DNA from: a bacterium
GTDB taxonomy: Bacteria > Joyebacterota > Joyebacteria > Joyebacterales > Joyebacteraceae
Assembly: GCA_025774645.1 (NCBI GenBank)
Contig: JALGVN010000001.1
Coordinates: 1 to 32,535 of the forward strand
Reading direction: 5' to 3'
Length of the DNA: 32,535 bases
Shown here one piece after another: positions 7,510 through 16,088 of this stretch. How positions within the stretch are numbered: the stretch's first letter is position 1; each line of letters opens with the position of its first letter. A program made the position numbers and the translations under genes. A model generated the notes under the pieces. The model saw only the letters and a list, made by a program, of their open reading frames with translations, searched no databases and had not been told where the DNA came from.

Positions 7510-9842
7510 GCCGTATCGAACTCCCTCGCGCTCAGCGCGTCGACCCACCCGACGAGCCCCGGCACGCGCTCATCGAGCATCTCGAGGTAGAAACCGATCG
7601 TGTCGTCCACCATGTGTTCCGTCGTGTACCGGGCGAGGACGCGCTCCCTGCCCGCCCTCCCCATTCGGCGCCGCAGTTCCTCGTCGCCGAGGAGGTCGAG
7701 CACACGGCGCGCGATACCCTCGGCGTCGCCGACCGGAAGCAGGAACCCGGTCTCGCCCTCTGCAATCAGCTCGGGGTTCCCCCCGACGGAGGTCGCAACG
7801 ACGGGTCTCCCGGCGGCCATCGACTCCAGGATCACGTTCGAGCAACCCTCCTTGATCGAGGTGAGCACGAACACGTCGGTGCTCGCGAGGACCGCGCCGA
7901 CCTTGTCGGTCGAGCCCGCGAACGTCACGGCGTCCCCGAGCCCGAGGTCCTTCGCGTGCTCCGAGAGCTCCGCCCTGAGCGGGCCGTCGCCGACGACGAG
8001 GAACCGCACCTCGGGCCTCTCGCTCGCGATCCTGGCGGCGGCCGCGAGGAACGTCCTGTGGTCCTTCTTCGGAGTCAGGCTCGCGATCACGGTGACCGTG
8101 GGACCTTCCCCTGCGCCGCGCCCCGGGAACGACTCTCCGGCCGGGACGTCCGTCACCCACGGGGCCTCCGCGCCTCCGGGCGTCCCGGTGGCGCGGCCGA
8201 GGACTCTCTCGACCGATATCCCGTTGTAGACCACGCGGATCCTCCGCGGATCGACCCAGTGCATCTCCGCGACGTAGTCCTTGACCGCGCCCGCGTTCGC
8301 GATCACCTGGTCCGTGATGCTGGAAAGGAGCCTCTCGATCGCGTTCCCCCGGAACTTCGTGTGAACGTCGACGTTCCGCATCGACGTGATGACGATCGGA
8401 ACGCGCAGGAGGCGTCCGACGACGAGGCCCCGCCAGTTTGCGGACGACAGGAACGCGTGCAGGATCACGGGGCGCTCCGCGCGCACCAGGCGTGCGAGCT
8501 TGCGGGACGCGCCGGAGAAGTTGCCGACCGGCTTCGCGTGCACGACCAGACGGACGCCGGACTCCTCGATCTCCCGGCCCAGCGGCCCGGGCCGGCCGAG
8601 GCAGCAGACGACCGGCTCGAAGCGGTCCTTCGGGAGTCGCGTGGCGAGCTCCAGGAGCTGACGCTCGGCCCCGCCGCGGTCGAGCTGCCCGATCACGTAG
8701 AGGACCTTGATCTTCCCGGACGGTGCGCGGTGCGCGTGACCCGCGAGCGCGAGGTCGTACAGCGCCTCCGTCTGCCTGACCATGTGCTTCGCGGTGAATG
8801 CCCTCTCGTAGGTACGGCGGGCCATGGCCGCCAGTCGCGAGCGCTGCCCGGCGTCCCTCGCGAGAAGAGCGATCTTCTCCGCGAGCGCTTCGTGGTCCCG
8901 CGGCGGCACGACGTACCCGTTCACGCCGTTCCTGATCACTTCCGGGACGCCCCCGACGGCCGTCGAGACGCACGGGACCCCCGCCGCCATCGCCTCGAGC
9001 ACCGTGATCGGCAGCCCCTCCCAAGCCGACGAGAGGACGAAGACATCCGCTCCTCTGAGAAGCCTGGGCACGTCGTCGCGCGGCCCGAGAAACGCCACGC
9101 GGTCGCCGACGCCGAGCTCGGCCGCGTGATCCGCCAGGTGCTTGAGAATGGGACCTCCGCCGGCAACGGCGAAGTACACCGGCGGCACCTGGTCCGAGAC
9201 GGCCGCGGCCGCGCGGATGAGGTTCTCGTGGTCCTTCTGCGGGGTGAGGTTGCCGACGGTCAGACAGAGGACGGCGTCTTCGGGCACGCCGAGCTCGCGG
9301 CGCACCTCTCGACGGTCCCCCGCGACCGGCCGGAGCGTGTCGTCGATGCCGTTCCGAATGGTCACGAGACGGGCCGGGGAGAGTCGTCCTTCCGCGAGTC
9401 GGGACCGGGCGACGGCGTCCGACACCGCGATCTGAGCGTTCTCGCGCATGCCGGCGACCCTGCTCAGCGCGAGCCGGAGCGGGAAGCGCCTTGTGGCGAC
9501 GTTGTGCTCGGTGCGCAGGACGGCCGTGGCCCCGCCGAGGATGGCGGCGGGGATCCCGACGGTCATCGCGGTGAAGTTGTGGTCGTGGACGACGTCGACG
9601 CCGCGGCGTCTGATGAGACGCGCGAGTTTGAACACGGCGCGGAAGTCGAGACGGGACCTCCGTCCCAGGGCGTGGACGGGAACGCCGCGTTCGTCGAGGA
9701 TGCCGGCCAGGGGACCCGCGTCCCCGACGCAGCACACCTCGGGCTCGTAGCGCGAGCGGTCGTGGGAGGTCGCGTACTCGACCACCACGCGCTCGGCCCC
9801 ACCGAGCCCCAACGAGCCAACGACGTGGAAGACCTTCTTCAT
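7506..9842 (-). CDS. Tandem GT4-GT4 glycosyltransferase fusion
   Basis: Two full GT4 repeats in one frame: MKKVFHVVGSLGLGGAERVVVEYATSHDRSRYEPEVCCVGDAGPL...EGLPITVLEAMAAGVPCVSTAVGGVPEVIRNGVNGYVV, then IKVLYVIGQLDRGGAERQLLELATRLPKDRFEPVVCCLGRPGPL...EGCSNVILESMAAGRPVVATSVGGNPELIAEGETGFLL. Confidence 0.88.
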   Translation of the reverse strand: MKKVFHVVGSLGLGGAERVVVEYATSHDRSRYEPEVCCVGDAGPLAGILDERGVPVHALGRRSRLDFRAVFKLARLIRRRGVDVVHDHNFTAMTVGIPAAILGGATAVLRTEHNVATRRFPLRLALSRVAGMRENAQIAVSDAVARSRLAEGRLSPARLVTIRNGIDDTLRPVAGDRREVRRELGVPEDAVLCLTVGNLTPQKDHENLIRAAAAVSDQVPPVYFAVAGGGPILKHLADHAAELGVGDRVAFLGPRDDVPRLLRGADVFVLSSAWEGLPITVLEAMAAGVPCVSTAVGGVPEVIRNGVNGYVVPPRDHEALAEKIALLARDAGQRSRLAAMARRTYERAFTAKHMVRQTEALYDLALAGHAHRAPSGKIKVLYVIGQLDRGGAERQLLELATRLPKDRFEPVVCCLGRPGPLGREIEESGVRLVVHAKPVGNFSGASRKLARLVRAERPVILHAFLSSANWRGLVVGRLLRVPIVITSMRNVDVHTKFRGNAIERLLSSITDQVIANAGAVKDYVAEMHWVDPRRIRVVYNGISVERVLGRATGTPGGAEAPWVTDVPAGESFPGRGAGEGPTVTVIASLTPKKDHRTFLAAAARIASERPEVRFLVVGDGPLRAELSEHAKDLGLGDAVTFAGSTDKVGAVLASTDVFVLTSIKEGCSNVILESMAAGRPVVATSVGGNPELIAEGETGFLLPVGDAEGIARRVLDLLGDEELRRRMGRAGRERVLARYTTEHMVDDTIGFYLEMLDERVPGLVGWVDALSAREFDTA

Positions 9843-9912
9843 CTCGACAACCCCGTGCACCCTTCCCGGCGCTCGAGACACCGGTACCCTGTGCTCCTCG
9901 CCGCGCGCCGTC

Positions 9913-11409
9913 CTACGCCCCAGTGCGGGAAGCGCCGGCGCGTTCCTCCTTGCGATCCCCCGTGCCTTCCCCCCCACCTTCCTCCTGGTAGAGATTCGCC
10001 GTGGTCGTCTTCCCCCACACGAGTGGCACCGTGGAGATGACCCGGCGGTACTTGCTCCTTCCGACGAGCGGTATCTCGTCGACGTACTCGATCTCGACCC
10101 GGACGGCCGGTCCGAGCCGATCGGCGATGTTCCTTCTGAGATCGTCCTCCTCGTGCTGCGTGAGCGGCTCCTTCACGACGAGCCGCGTCGTGATCTCAGC
10201 GGCATCGTGCTGGACGATCTGCGATCTCACGATGCCCGGCACCAGCTTGAACGCGCGCGCGACCATCAGCGGCGGCACGAGGCGTCCGTCGGGCGTGACG
10301 AGGATGTCCTCCGCCCGCATCGCCACGTCGCCCATGAGCGGCAGCTTCCTGCCGCACGGGCAGTCCGTCCCGGACATCGAAGCGGTGTCGCCGACCTCGT
10401 AGCGAATGAAGGGCATCCCGAAGTTGTGGAGCCCGGTCGCGACGACGCGTCCGACCGTCCCGTCCGGAACGGGGGCGCCTTCGTCGTCGAGGAGCTCCGT
10501 GATGCCGAACTCCATGTAGAGGTGGTGCCCGGTGTGCTTGTCGCACTCGCTCGTGAACATGACCCGCTCGGACTGGCTGTAGCCGTCGAAGACGCGGCAC
10601 CGGAACCGCTCCTCGATCACCTCCCGCTCGACGTCGAGGAGAGGCTCCGACGTGGTGAAGACGCACTTGAGCGGCAGGTACTCGTCCCGCGCCTCCATGA
10701 ACCGGGCCAGGACGTACGCAGCGGTCGGGTACGCGTCGAGCGCCACCACCCCGGCCTTGCGCATGGCCTCGATGTAGAGCGGGGCGGACTCGTCGGTCAT
10801 GTGGAGCGGAGACAGCATGAGGTAGTTCCACGGCCGGTTGTGGCGCCAGAACGGCGGCCCCTTCTGCTCGAGGGGGACGACGGGACGTCCGAGACACGTG
10901 GCGATCGGATCGCCGAACTCGATGCCGGCCCAGCTCCTCTCGCGCCAGAGGCACGCGTTGTTCATGTAGCCGACCTCTTGATCCCAGTACATGTAGAGCG
11001 ACGACCCGGTCGTCCCGGCGCTGTGTGTTTTCTGGAGCGACTTCTTCCCGGCGGCCTCCGACACGAGCTGGTCGAGGCTCCGGTCGACGTCTTCGCGCGT
11101 GAGCACGGGCAGCTTCGACAGGTCCGAGAGACGGGTGACGTCGCCGGGCTCGAGCCCGAGCCCGCTCATGAGGTCCCGGTAGTAAGGCACCGTCTCGTAG
11201 GCGTGCCTCACGACCAGGCGGAGACGCTCCTCCTGATACGCCTCGAGCTCCTCGAGCGAGAACCACTGTGACCGATCGAGCAACTCGCTCGCGCGGTCGA
11301 ACTCGCGCCCGAAACGTTCGCTGCGGAGCCTCCACCCGTAGACCGACATCAGCAGGTTCTGAATCGGCACGGGGCATCGGCTGTAGAGCTTCTCTCCGGC
11401 GTACTCCAT
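9913..11409 (-). CDS. CapK/PaaK-like (phenylacetate-CoA ligase-type) adenylate-forming protein
   Basis: RLVVRHAYETVPYYRDLM, KTHSAGTTGSSLYMYWDQEVGYMNNACLWRERSWAGI, YSQSERVMFTSEC, GMPFIRYEVGDTASMSGTDCPCGRKLP. ATG at 11409 follows the upstream stop at 11412; the 737-aa ORF is over-extended. Confidence 0.82.
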   Translation of the reverse strand: MEYAGEKLYSRCPVPIQNLLMSVYGWRLRSERFGREFDRASELLDRSQWFSLEELEAYQEERLRLVVRHAYETVPYYRDLMSGLGLEPGDVTRLSDLSKLPVLTREDVDRSLDQLVSEAAGKKSLQKTHSAGTTGSSLYMYWDQEVGYMNNACLWRERSWAGIEFGDPIATCLGRPVVPLEQKGPPFWRHNRPWNYLMLSPLHMTDESAPLYIEAMRKAGVVALDAYPTAAYVLARFMEARDEYLPLKCVFTTSEPLLDVEREVIEERFRCRVFDGYSQSERVMFTSECDKHTGHHLYMEFGITELLDDEGAPVPDGTVGRVVATGLHNFGMPFIRYEVGDTASMSGTDCPCGRKLPLMGDVAMRAEDILVTPDGRLVPPLMVARAFKLVPGIVRSQIVQHDAAEITTRLVVKEPLTQHEEDDLRRNIADRLGPAVRVEIEYVDEIPLVGRSKYRRVISTVPLVWGKTTTANLYQEEGGGEGTGDRKEERAGASRTGA

Positions 11410-11411
11410 CG

Positions 11412-12536
11412 TCACCTCACCAGCGGCGGCCGGGCCGCGCGGCTGTCGGTCGGCGCTGCGCCCGCACCGACGAGCCCCAGATAGGCCGCCTCGATCGTCT
11501 TCATGTTCTTCGAGAGGTCGCCCCTCTCCTCCACGATCGCCCTGTTGATCTCCGCCGCGCGAGCTCTGAGGTCGCGATCCGAAAGGGCGGCGGTGATCGC
11601 CTCCGCGTAGGCCTCCGGGCCCGTTCCGGCGACCAGGAAGCCGTTCCGCCCGTTGTCGATCCAGTAGCGGTTCGCCTCGTTGTCCCAGACGACGGGAAAA
11701 CAGCCGCGCGCCATCGCCTCGAGGAGGGAGGCCGACACACCGTCGACGCGGACCGCGGCCACGTAGACGCTCGACTTTCCGAGGAGGCCCGGGAGCTCGT
11801 CGTACGCCACTCCCCCCGCGAACCACACGCGATCCTCGATCCCGAGGTCGCGGGTGAGGCCCTCGAGCTCCGCGGCGCAGTTCCCGGTTCCGGCCACCGC
11901 GCCCGTGACGGAGGGAACCTCCTCCCTGACGAGCGCGAGCGCCTGGAGCACGACGCCGAGCCTGTAGTGACGCTGGAGCGACCTCGTCGTGACCACCGAG
12001 TACTCGTCTTCCGCGTCGCCGTCCCGCGGCGCGAACCGAGTGAGGTCGATCCCGCGGGGGCACTCGAAGATCTTCTCGGGCGAGGCGCCGAGCTCGACCA
12101 GCCGCTTCGACATGTGAGGCGCCCACGAGTGGATGAGATCGGCTCGCCTGAGCGTCATCCTCACCGGTATCCTCTTCTGTGCGCGGAAGGGCTTCCCGAC
12201 GATGAGCTGGCTCTGGGCCACCACGACGAAGGGGTGGAACCCCGACATCGCGGCCAGAAAGCCGTAGCTCGCGACCCGGTAGCCGACGACGAGGTCGGGC
12301 GCGATCGCTCCGACGATCCTCCTCACGCGCGGGATCTTACCGAGGTTCGCCACCCTGCCCGCGAACCCGGGCTCGCCCTCCACGACCGAGAGGTCGTGCA
12401 CTCCGATCGAAGGGCCGAGATCGGCGGGCGGGCTCATGGACAGCACGTGCACGTCGTGACCGAGCACCTTCGAGAAGTGCTCGACCCAGCTCCGCGTATT
12501 CACGCTGCTGCCGTCTGCGAGAAAACAGACTCGCAC
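11412..12536 (-). CDS. GT4-family glycosyltransferase
   Basis: VRVCFLADGSSVNTRSWVEHFSKVLGHDVHVLSM...FAPRDGDAEDEYSVVTTRSLQRHYRLGVVLQALALVREEVPSVTGAVAGTG...SLLEAMARGCFPVVWDN. GTG start at 12536 preceded by AGGAGG. Confidence 0.8.
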   Translation of the reverse strand: MRVCFLADGSSVNTRSWVEHFSKVLGHDVHVLSMSPPADLGPSIGVHDLSVVEGEPGFAGRVANLGKIPRVRRIVGAIAPDLVVGYRVASYGFLAAMSGFHPFVVVAQSQLIVGKPFRAQKRIPVRMTLRRADLIHSWAPHMSKRLVELGASPEKIFECPRGIDLTRFAPRDGDAEDEYSVVTTRSLQRHYRLGVVLQALALVREEVPSVTGAVAGTGNCAAELEGLTRDLGIEDRVWFAGGVAYDELPGLLGKSSVYVAAVRVDGVSASLLEAMARGCFPVVWDNEANRYWIDNGRNGFLVAGTGPEAYAEAITAALSDRDLRARAAEINRAIVEERGDLSKNMKTIEAAYLGLVGAGAAPTDSRAARPPLVR

Positions 12537-12594
12537 GAACCCCTCCTGTCGCGCTGCCTTGCGGCCGTCGTTGTCCTCCGGCCGCCGTTGCCCT

Positions 12595-14619
12595 CTACCC
12601 GCCGGACACCCAGCAGGCGTCCTCGCCCGGCTGGCCGCTCTTCGTGAACAGGACCGTCTGCCCGGCCACGTTCGCACCGATGAAGTCACCCGTGTCGATG
12701 AACGTCACGTTCGGCATCGACGTGACGCTCGACGAGGTCGCGTAGAGGACGTGCAGGAATATGTGCTCGTTCGCGGCCGTCGCCGGTGACACTTCGACGC
12801 GCCACGCTCCGTCCTCGAGTCCGCCTCCTCCGGAAGGCGGGTAATTGGTGCCGTTCACCTCGAACTTCCGACCGCTGCCGCCGATCGTCGTGATCTGGTG
12901 CTGCGTCGGGAGCAGCGTCTTCACGAACAGCTTCGAGCTCCCGTGCGTCACGGAGAACGTGTCGCCCGAGACCTGCGGCTGGTTGATCGAGTGGAGGAGC
13001 CACTTCTTCGTGAACGACGGAGACGTCGCGCTGACGCGGTCGAGGATGACGAAGAAGTCGGGCTTGAGCCACACGAACTCCCTGGTGAAGTTCGAGACCT
13101 TGCTCGAGGAGTACGCCTTCGTCGCGTCGCCCTTGACGTAGGTGAACGTCTCGGTGTCCTTGAAGGGCGTGACGATCCTCCCGCGGTCGAACTGCGGGTC
13201 GGACATGTCTCCGCACACGTCGGGGTGTCCGTAGTTCGAGGCCACGAACTGCCCGCCGTCGTTCACGTACGGTGACCACGTCGACTCGTTCGGGTCGTAG
13301 ACCGTGATCGTGTTGTGGGCGACCGTGCGGATGAAGTAGTTCCGCCAGTGAGAGCTGCCCCACGTGTCGTAGTCGCCCGAGTCGATCGCCAGGAGGTCGT
13401 TCCCCCTCGCAATCAGGAAGTGACCCTGGTGGGCGTGTGTGTGGTAGACGGGGACCGCCTCGCAGCGGAAGACGGCGTAGACGTCCGTGCTGCTCTCAGA
13501 GAGGTCCCAGCCGGACCTCATGTACGCCATGCCGACGTCGTTGAAGAGCGCGGCGTTGCTCTCGCCGTAGACGGTGGCCGGGTGGACGGGCGTGATCGAA
13601 GGGTCTCGCCAGATGATCTTCTTCCAGCGGTCGAACGAGTTGATGTACCCGGACCCCTTCTCAATGAGCTCGTCGGACATCCACTGGGCAACGCCGTCAT
13701 TGTAGATGTCGGCGAGGTTGTAGAGCGCCAGCCGCGTGGACGGCCCACCACCACCGTGCGAGTGGGAGTCGCCCTGCCTCGAACCGATCGCCGTCCCGTT
13801 TCCCTTCACCGCGCCCGTCTCGTAGATGAGATAGCGCGCCATGTTCTGGTAGTTCGAGGACCAGGAGAACGGGTCGTCGGTCGTCGCGACGTCGTAGGCC
13901 GCCATGCCCATCCGGTTGCCGGTGCAGAGGATCGAGAGGTTGTACTCGCCCTCGAAGTAGCCTCCGTCGCTCGCGATCTCGTCGAGGCAGCAGAGGATGT
14001 GCGAGGAGCCGAACTGGTTGGAGGTGTACGTGTCGAGGCACGCGGTCGCGACCTGGTCGTTGATCCCTTCGCCGTAGAGCGCGATGCCCGGGTACACGAG
14101 GAGTGCGATCCTCCCGAGCTTGTGGTGGTAGTTGTCGGTGATGTGCCACTGCGTTCCGATGCCGTCACCGCTCTCCCACCAGTCGGCGCCCTGCGCGAGC
14201 GCGTTTCCGTACGTCTGCCGCTCCGTCGGAGTGAGCGCGTCGTAGCACCAGTCGAAGAAGATGCTCCCGCCCGATACCCAGCTGGTCGACTCAGTCTGAT
14301 TGTGACTGATGACGTAGTTGGAGATCGTCTTCGCGCGGTTGAGATAGCGGGTGTCCTGACTGACGAGGTAGACGAAGCTGTACGACGGAAGCGCCCAGCC
14401 GAGATTCACCGGGAGCGAGTCGTTGATGTGGCTGTCGCACCAGGTCTTGATCTTGTTGTAGTCCGAGGCGTATGGACCCAGTGCCCTCGCGCGGATGGCG
14501 GAGACATCGCTCGCCCTGAAGAAGAGCCGCGGGTGTCCCTGAATGACCTGGTACCCCTCCGCCGGGACCACCATGGCCGCGACGACGAAGAAGAGCACTG
14601 CAGCGATTGTGAGCCTCAT
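12595..14619 (-). CDS. Secreted heparinase II/III-like polysaccharide lyase
   Basis: Signal peptide MRLTIAAVLFFVVAAMVVPAEG, alpha-barrel region (GHPRLFFRASDVSAIRARA...), then HTHAHQGHFLIARGNDLLAIDSGDYDTWGSSHWRNYFIRTVAHNTITVYDP, typical of heparinase II/III-like C-terminal domains. Confidence 0.8.
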   Translation of the reverse strand: MRLTIAAVLFFVVAAMVVPAEGYQVIQGHPRLFFRASDVSAIRARALGPYASDYNKIKTWCDSHINDSLPVNLGWALPSYSFVYLVSQDTRYLNRAKTISNYVISHNQTESTSWVSGGSIFFDWCYDALTPTERQTYGNALAQGADWWESGDGIGTQWHITDNYHHKLGRIALLVYPGIALYGEGINDQVATACLDTYTSNQFGSSHILCCLDEIASDGGYFEGEYNLSILCTGNRMGMAAYDVATTDDPFSWSSNYQNMARYLIYETGAVKGNGTAIGSRQGDSHSHGGGGPSTRLALYNLADIYNDGVAQWMSDELIEKGSGYINSFDRWKKIIWRDPSITPVHPATVYGESNAALFNDVGMAYMRSGWDLSESSTDVYAVFRCEAVPVYHTHAHQGHFLIARGNDLLAIDSGDYDTWGSSHWRNYFIRTVAHNTITVYDPNESTWSPYVNDGGQFVASNYGHPDVCGDMSDPQFDRGRIVTPFKDTETFTYVKGDATKAYSSSKVSNFTREFVWLKPDFFVILDRVSATSPSFTKKWLLHSINQPQVSGDTFSVTHGSSKLFVKTLLPTQHQITTIGGSGRKFEVNGTNYPPSGGGGLEDGAWRVEVSPATAANEHIFLHVLYATSSSVTSMPNVTFIDTGDFIGANVAGQTVLFTKSGQPGEDACWVSGG

Positions 14620-16088
14620 GATGTCATCTCCTCTGCTGTCCGGGGAGCGTCCTCAGTGCGAATGAAATGGATGCATCTATCCACAAGACCGGCGAGGAAG
14701 AAGTACGTCCCCGCGATCGACATGTTCATGAACCTCTCTCCGAACACGTTCGCGACGAGAAGCGCCGCGGTCGCGCCGAGGAATCCGACGGCGATCCCCC
14801 TGTCCAGCTTCCGCGTCGCCCTGCGCAGGAGTTCGAGGCCGCTCCTCACGCAGGAGAGAAGGAGCCAGAAGAGCGCGGCAATCCCGATGAGTCCGGCCTC
14901 TCCGAACGTCGCGATGTAGAGGCTGTGAGCCGAGAACGACCTCCCGATCTCCCTGTAGGTCAGGAAAGGGATCGTCGAGTATCCCATCCCCCAGAGGGGA
15001 GTGCGCACCGTCTCGCGAAGGACGACGCCCCAGATCCTGAGCCTCACCGAGGCCGAGGGATCGAGCTTGTCGGTCGGGTCCCCCATGATCTCGGCCTCGA
15101 CGCTGTCGACTCTCGTCTCCGCCATCCGGTCCTTCACGAAGCCCGGGGCCCACAGCGGGCTCAGGGCGAGGACGATCAGGAAGAAGACGAACGCGCGCTT
15201 GCTCACGCTCAGCGCCAGAACCCCGAGTCCGCACGCGAACCCCACGAGCGCGCCGCGGGACTTCGGGAGGACGACGCCGATCGTGGTGAACGCGGCCGCG
15301 ACCCAGATCGCAACCCGCTTCAGCGCGGAGAACGCTCCCGAGGCCAGGAAGACCCCGCCGAGCATCGACGCGCACACGGCGAAGTAGGCGCCGAGGTCGT
15401 TGACGTCTCCGAGCGCGCCGACGACGCGCTTGTGGGAAGCGAGACCGATGAACTGCTGGATCGCGATGATGGCGCCGACCGTCGCGCCTGCGCCGAACGT
15501 CACGAGGAGGTTCTTCATCTGCTCGCGGCTCACGACGGTGTTCACGACGACGTAGTAGACCGCGAGCCCGAGGGCGCTGTTCCAGAGGTTCTTGACCATC
15601 ACGATCGCCGGGTAGCTTCCCGCAGAGGGCGGGAACACCACGGCCTTGATGAGCGAGAGGGTGAGCACGCCGATGAACACTGCGATCGGCACGGAGAGCC
15701 TCGTGCGGGTGAATATCCTCTCCCGCGAGAAGATCCTCGGGACGACCCAGCTCAGCAGGAGGATGATGAAGATGAGGTTGGGGCCGTTCACGCCGGGGAT
15801 GCCCGTCGCGGGGAGAAACTCGCCGAGCGGAAGGGCGAGGAGCCACGCGTGCATCGCGACGTAGGGCCGGAAGAACGCGATCAGAAAGACCGTCACGCCG
15901 ACGAGGATCTTGATGATCCGGTGCGGCGCCTGCCCGTACGAGTAGTGGAGCTGGTAGATCGCGTAGGCCATGCCGAGGGCGACGACGGCCGCCAGAACGT
16001 AGAGCACCCAGGCGTAGCTGTACTGCGGCACCTGGCTCGGCATCGGGGGAGGTGCGGAGGTCTGTCTCGGCATCCGGGAATCAGCCAT
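14616..16088 (-). CDS. O-antigen ligase/polymerase-like (Wzy/WaaL-type) membrane protein
   Basis: About 12 hydrophobic segments. RLRIWGVVLRETVRTPLWGMGYSTIPFLTYREIGRSFSAHSLYIATFGEAGLIGI matches the Wzy_C periplasmic loop. ATGA overlap with the lyase gene. Confidence 0.85.
   Translation of the reverse strand: MADSRMPRQTSAPPPMPSQVPQYSYAWVLYVLAAVVALGMAYAIYQLHYSYGQAPHRIIKILVGVTVFLIAFFRPYVAMHAWLLALPLGEFLPATGIPGVNGPNLIFIILLLSWVVPRIFSRERIFTRTRLSVPIAVFIGVLTLSLIKAVVFPPSAGSYPAIVMVKNLWNSALGLAVYYVVVNTVVSREQMKNLLVTFGAGATVGAIIAIQQFIGLASHKRVVGALGDVNDLGAYFAVCASMLGGVFLASGAFSALKRVAIWVAAAFTTIGVVLPKSRGALVGFACGLGVLALSVSKRAFVFFLIVLALSPLWAPGFVKDRMAETRVDSVEAEIMGDPTDKLDPSASVRLRIWGVVLRETVRTPLWGMGYSTIPFLTYREIGRSFSAHSLYIATFGEAGLIGIAALFWLLLSCVRSGLELLRRATRKLDRGIAVGFLGATAALLVANVFGERFMNMSIAGTYFFLAGLVDRCIHFIRTEDAPRTAEEMTS

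Noticed and set aside
484-10040. Very long plus-strand ORFs (e.g. 484-2775, 3668-5680, 7614-10040)
   Set aside because: They lie antisense to well-recognised minus-strand genes and have Arg/Glu/Asp/Pro/His-rich, domain-free translations; typical of GC-rich shadow ORFs.
11410-12126. N-terminal extension of the CapK/PaaK-like ORF as an extra domain
   Set aside because: It reads out of frame through the GT4 gene at 11412-12536 and is Arg/Gly-rich; MEYAGEKLYSRCPVPIQNLL at 11409 is the natural start.
12537-12594. CGGCCG...CGGCCG inverted repeat between the lyase and GT4 genes
   Set aside because: Short GC palindrome common by chance at this base composition; no T-tract or other support.
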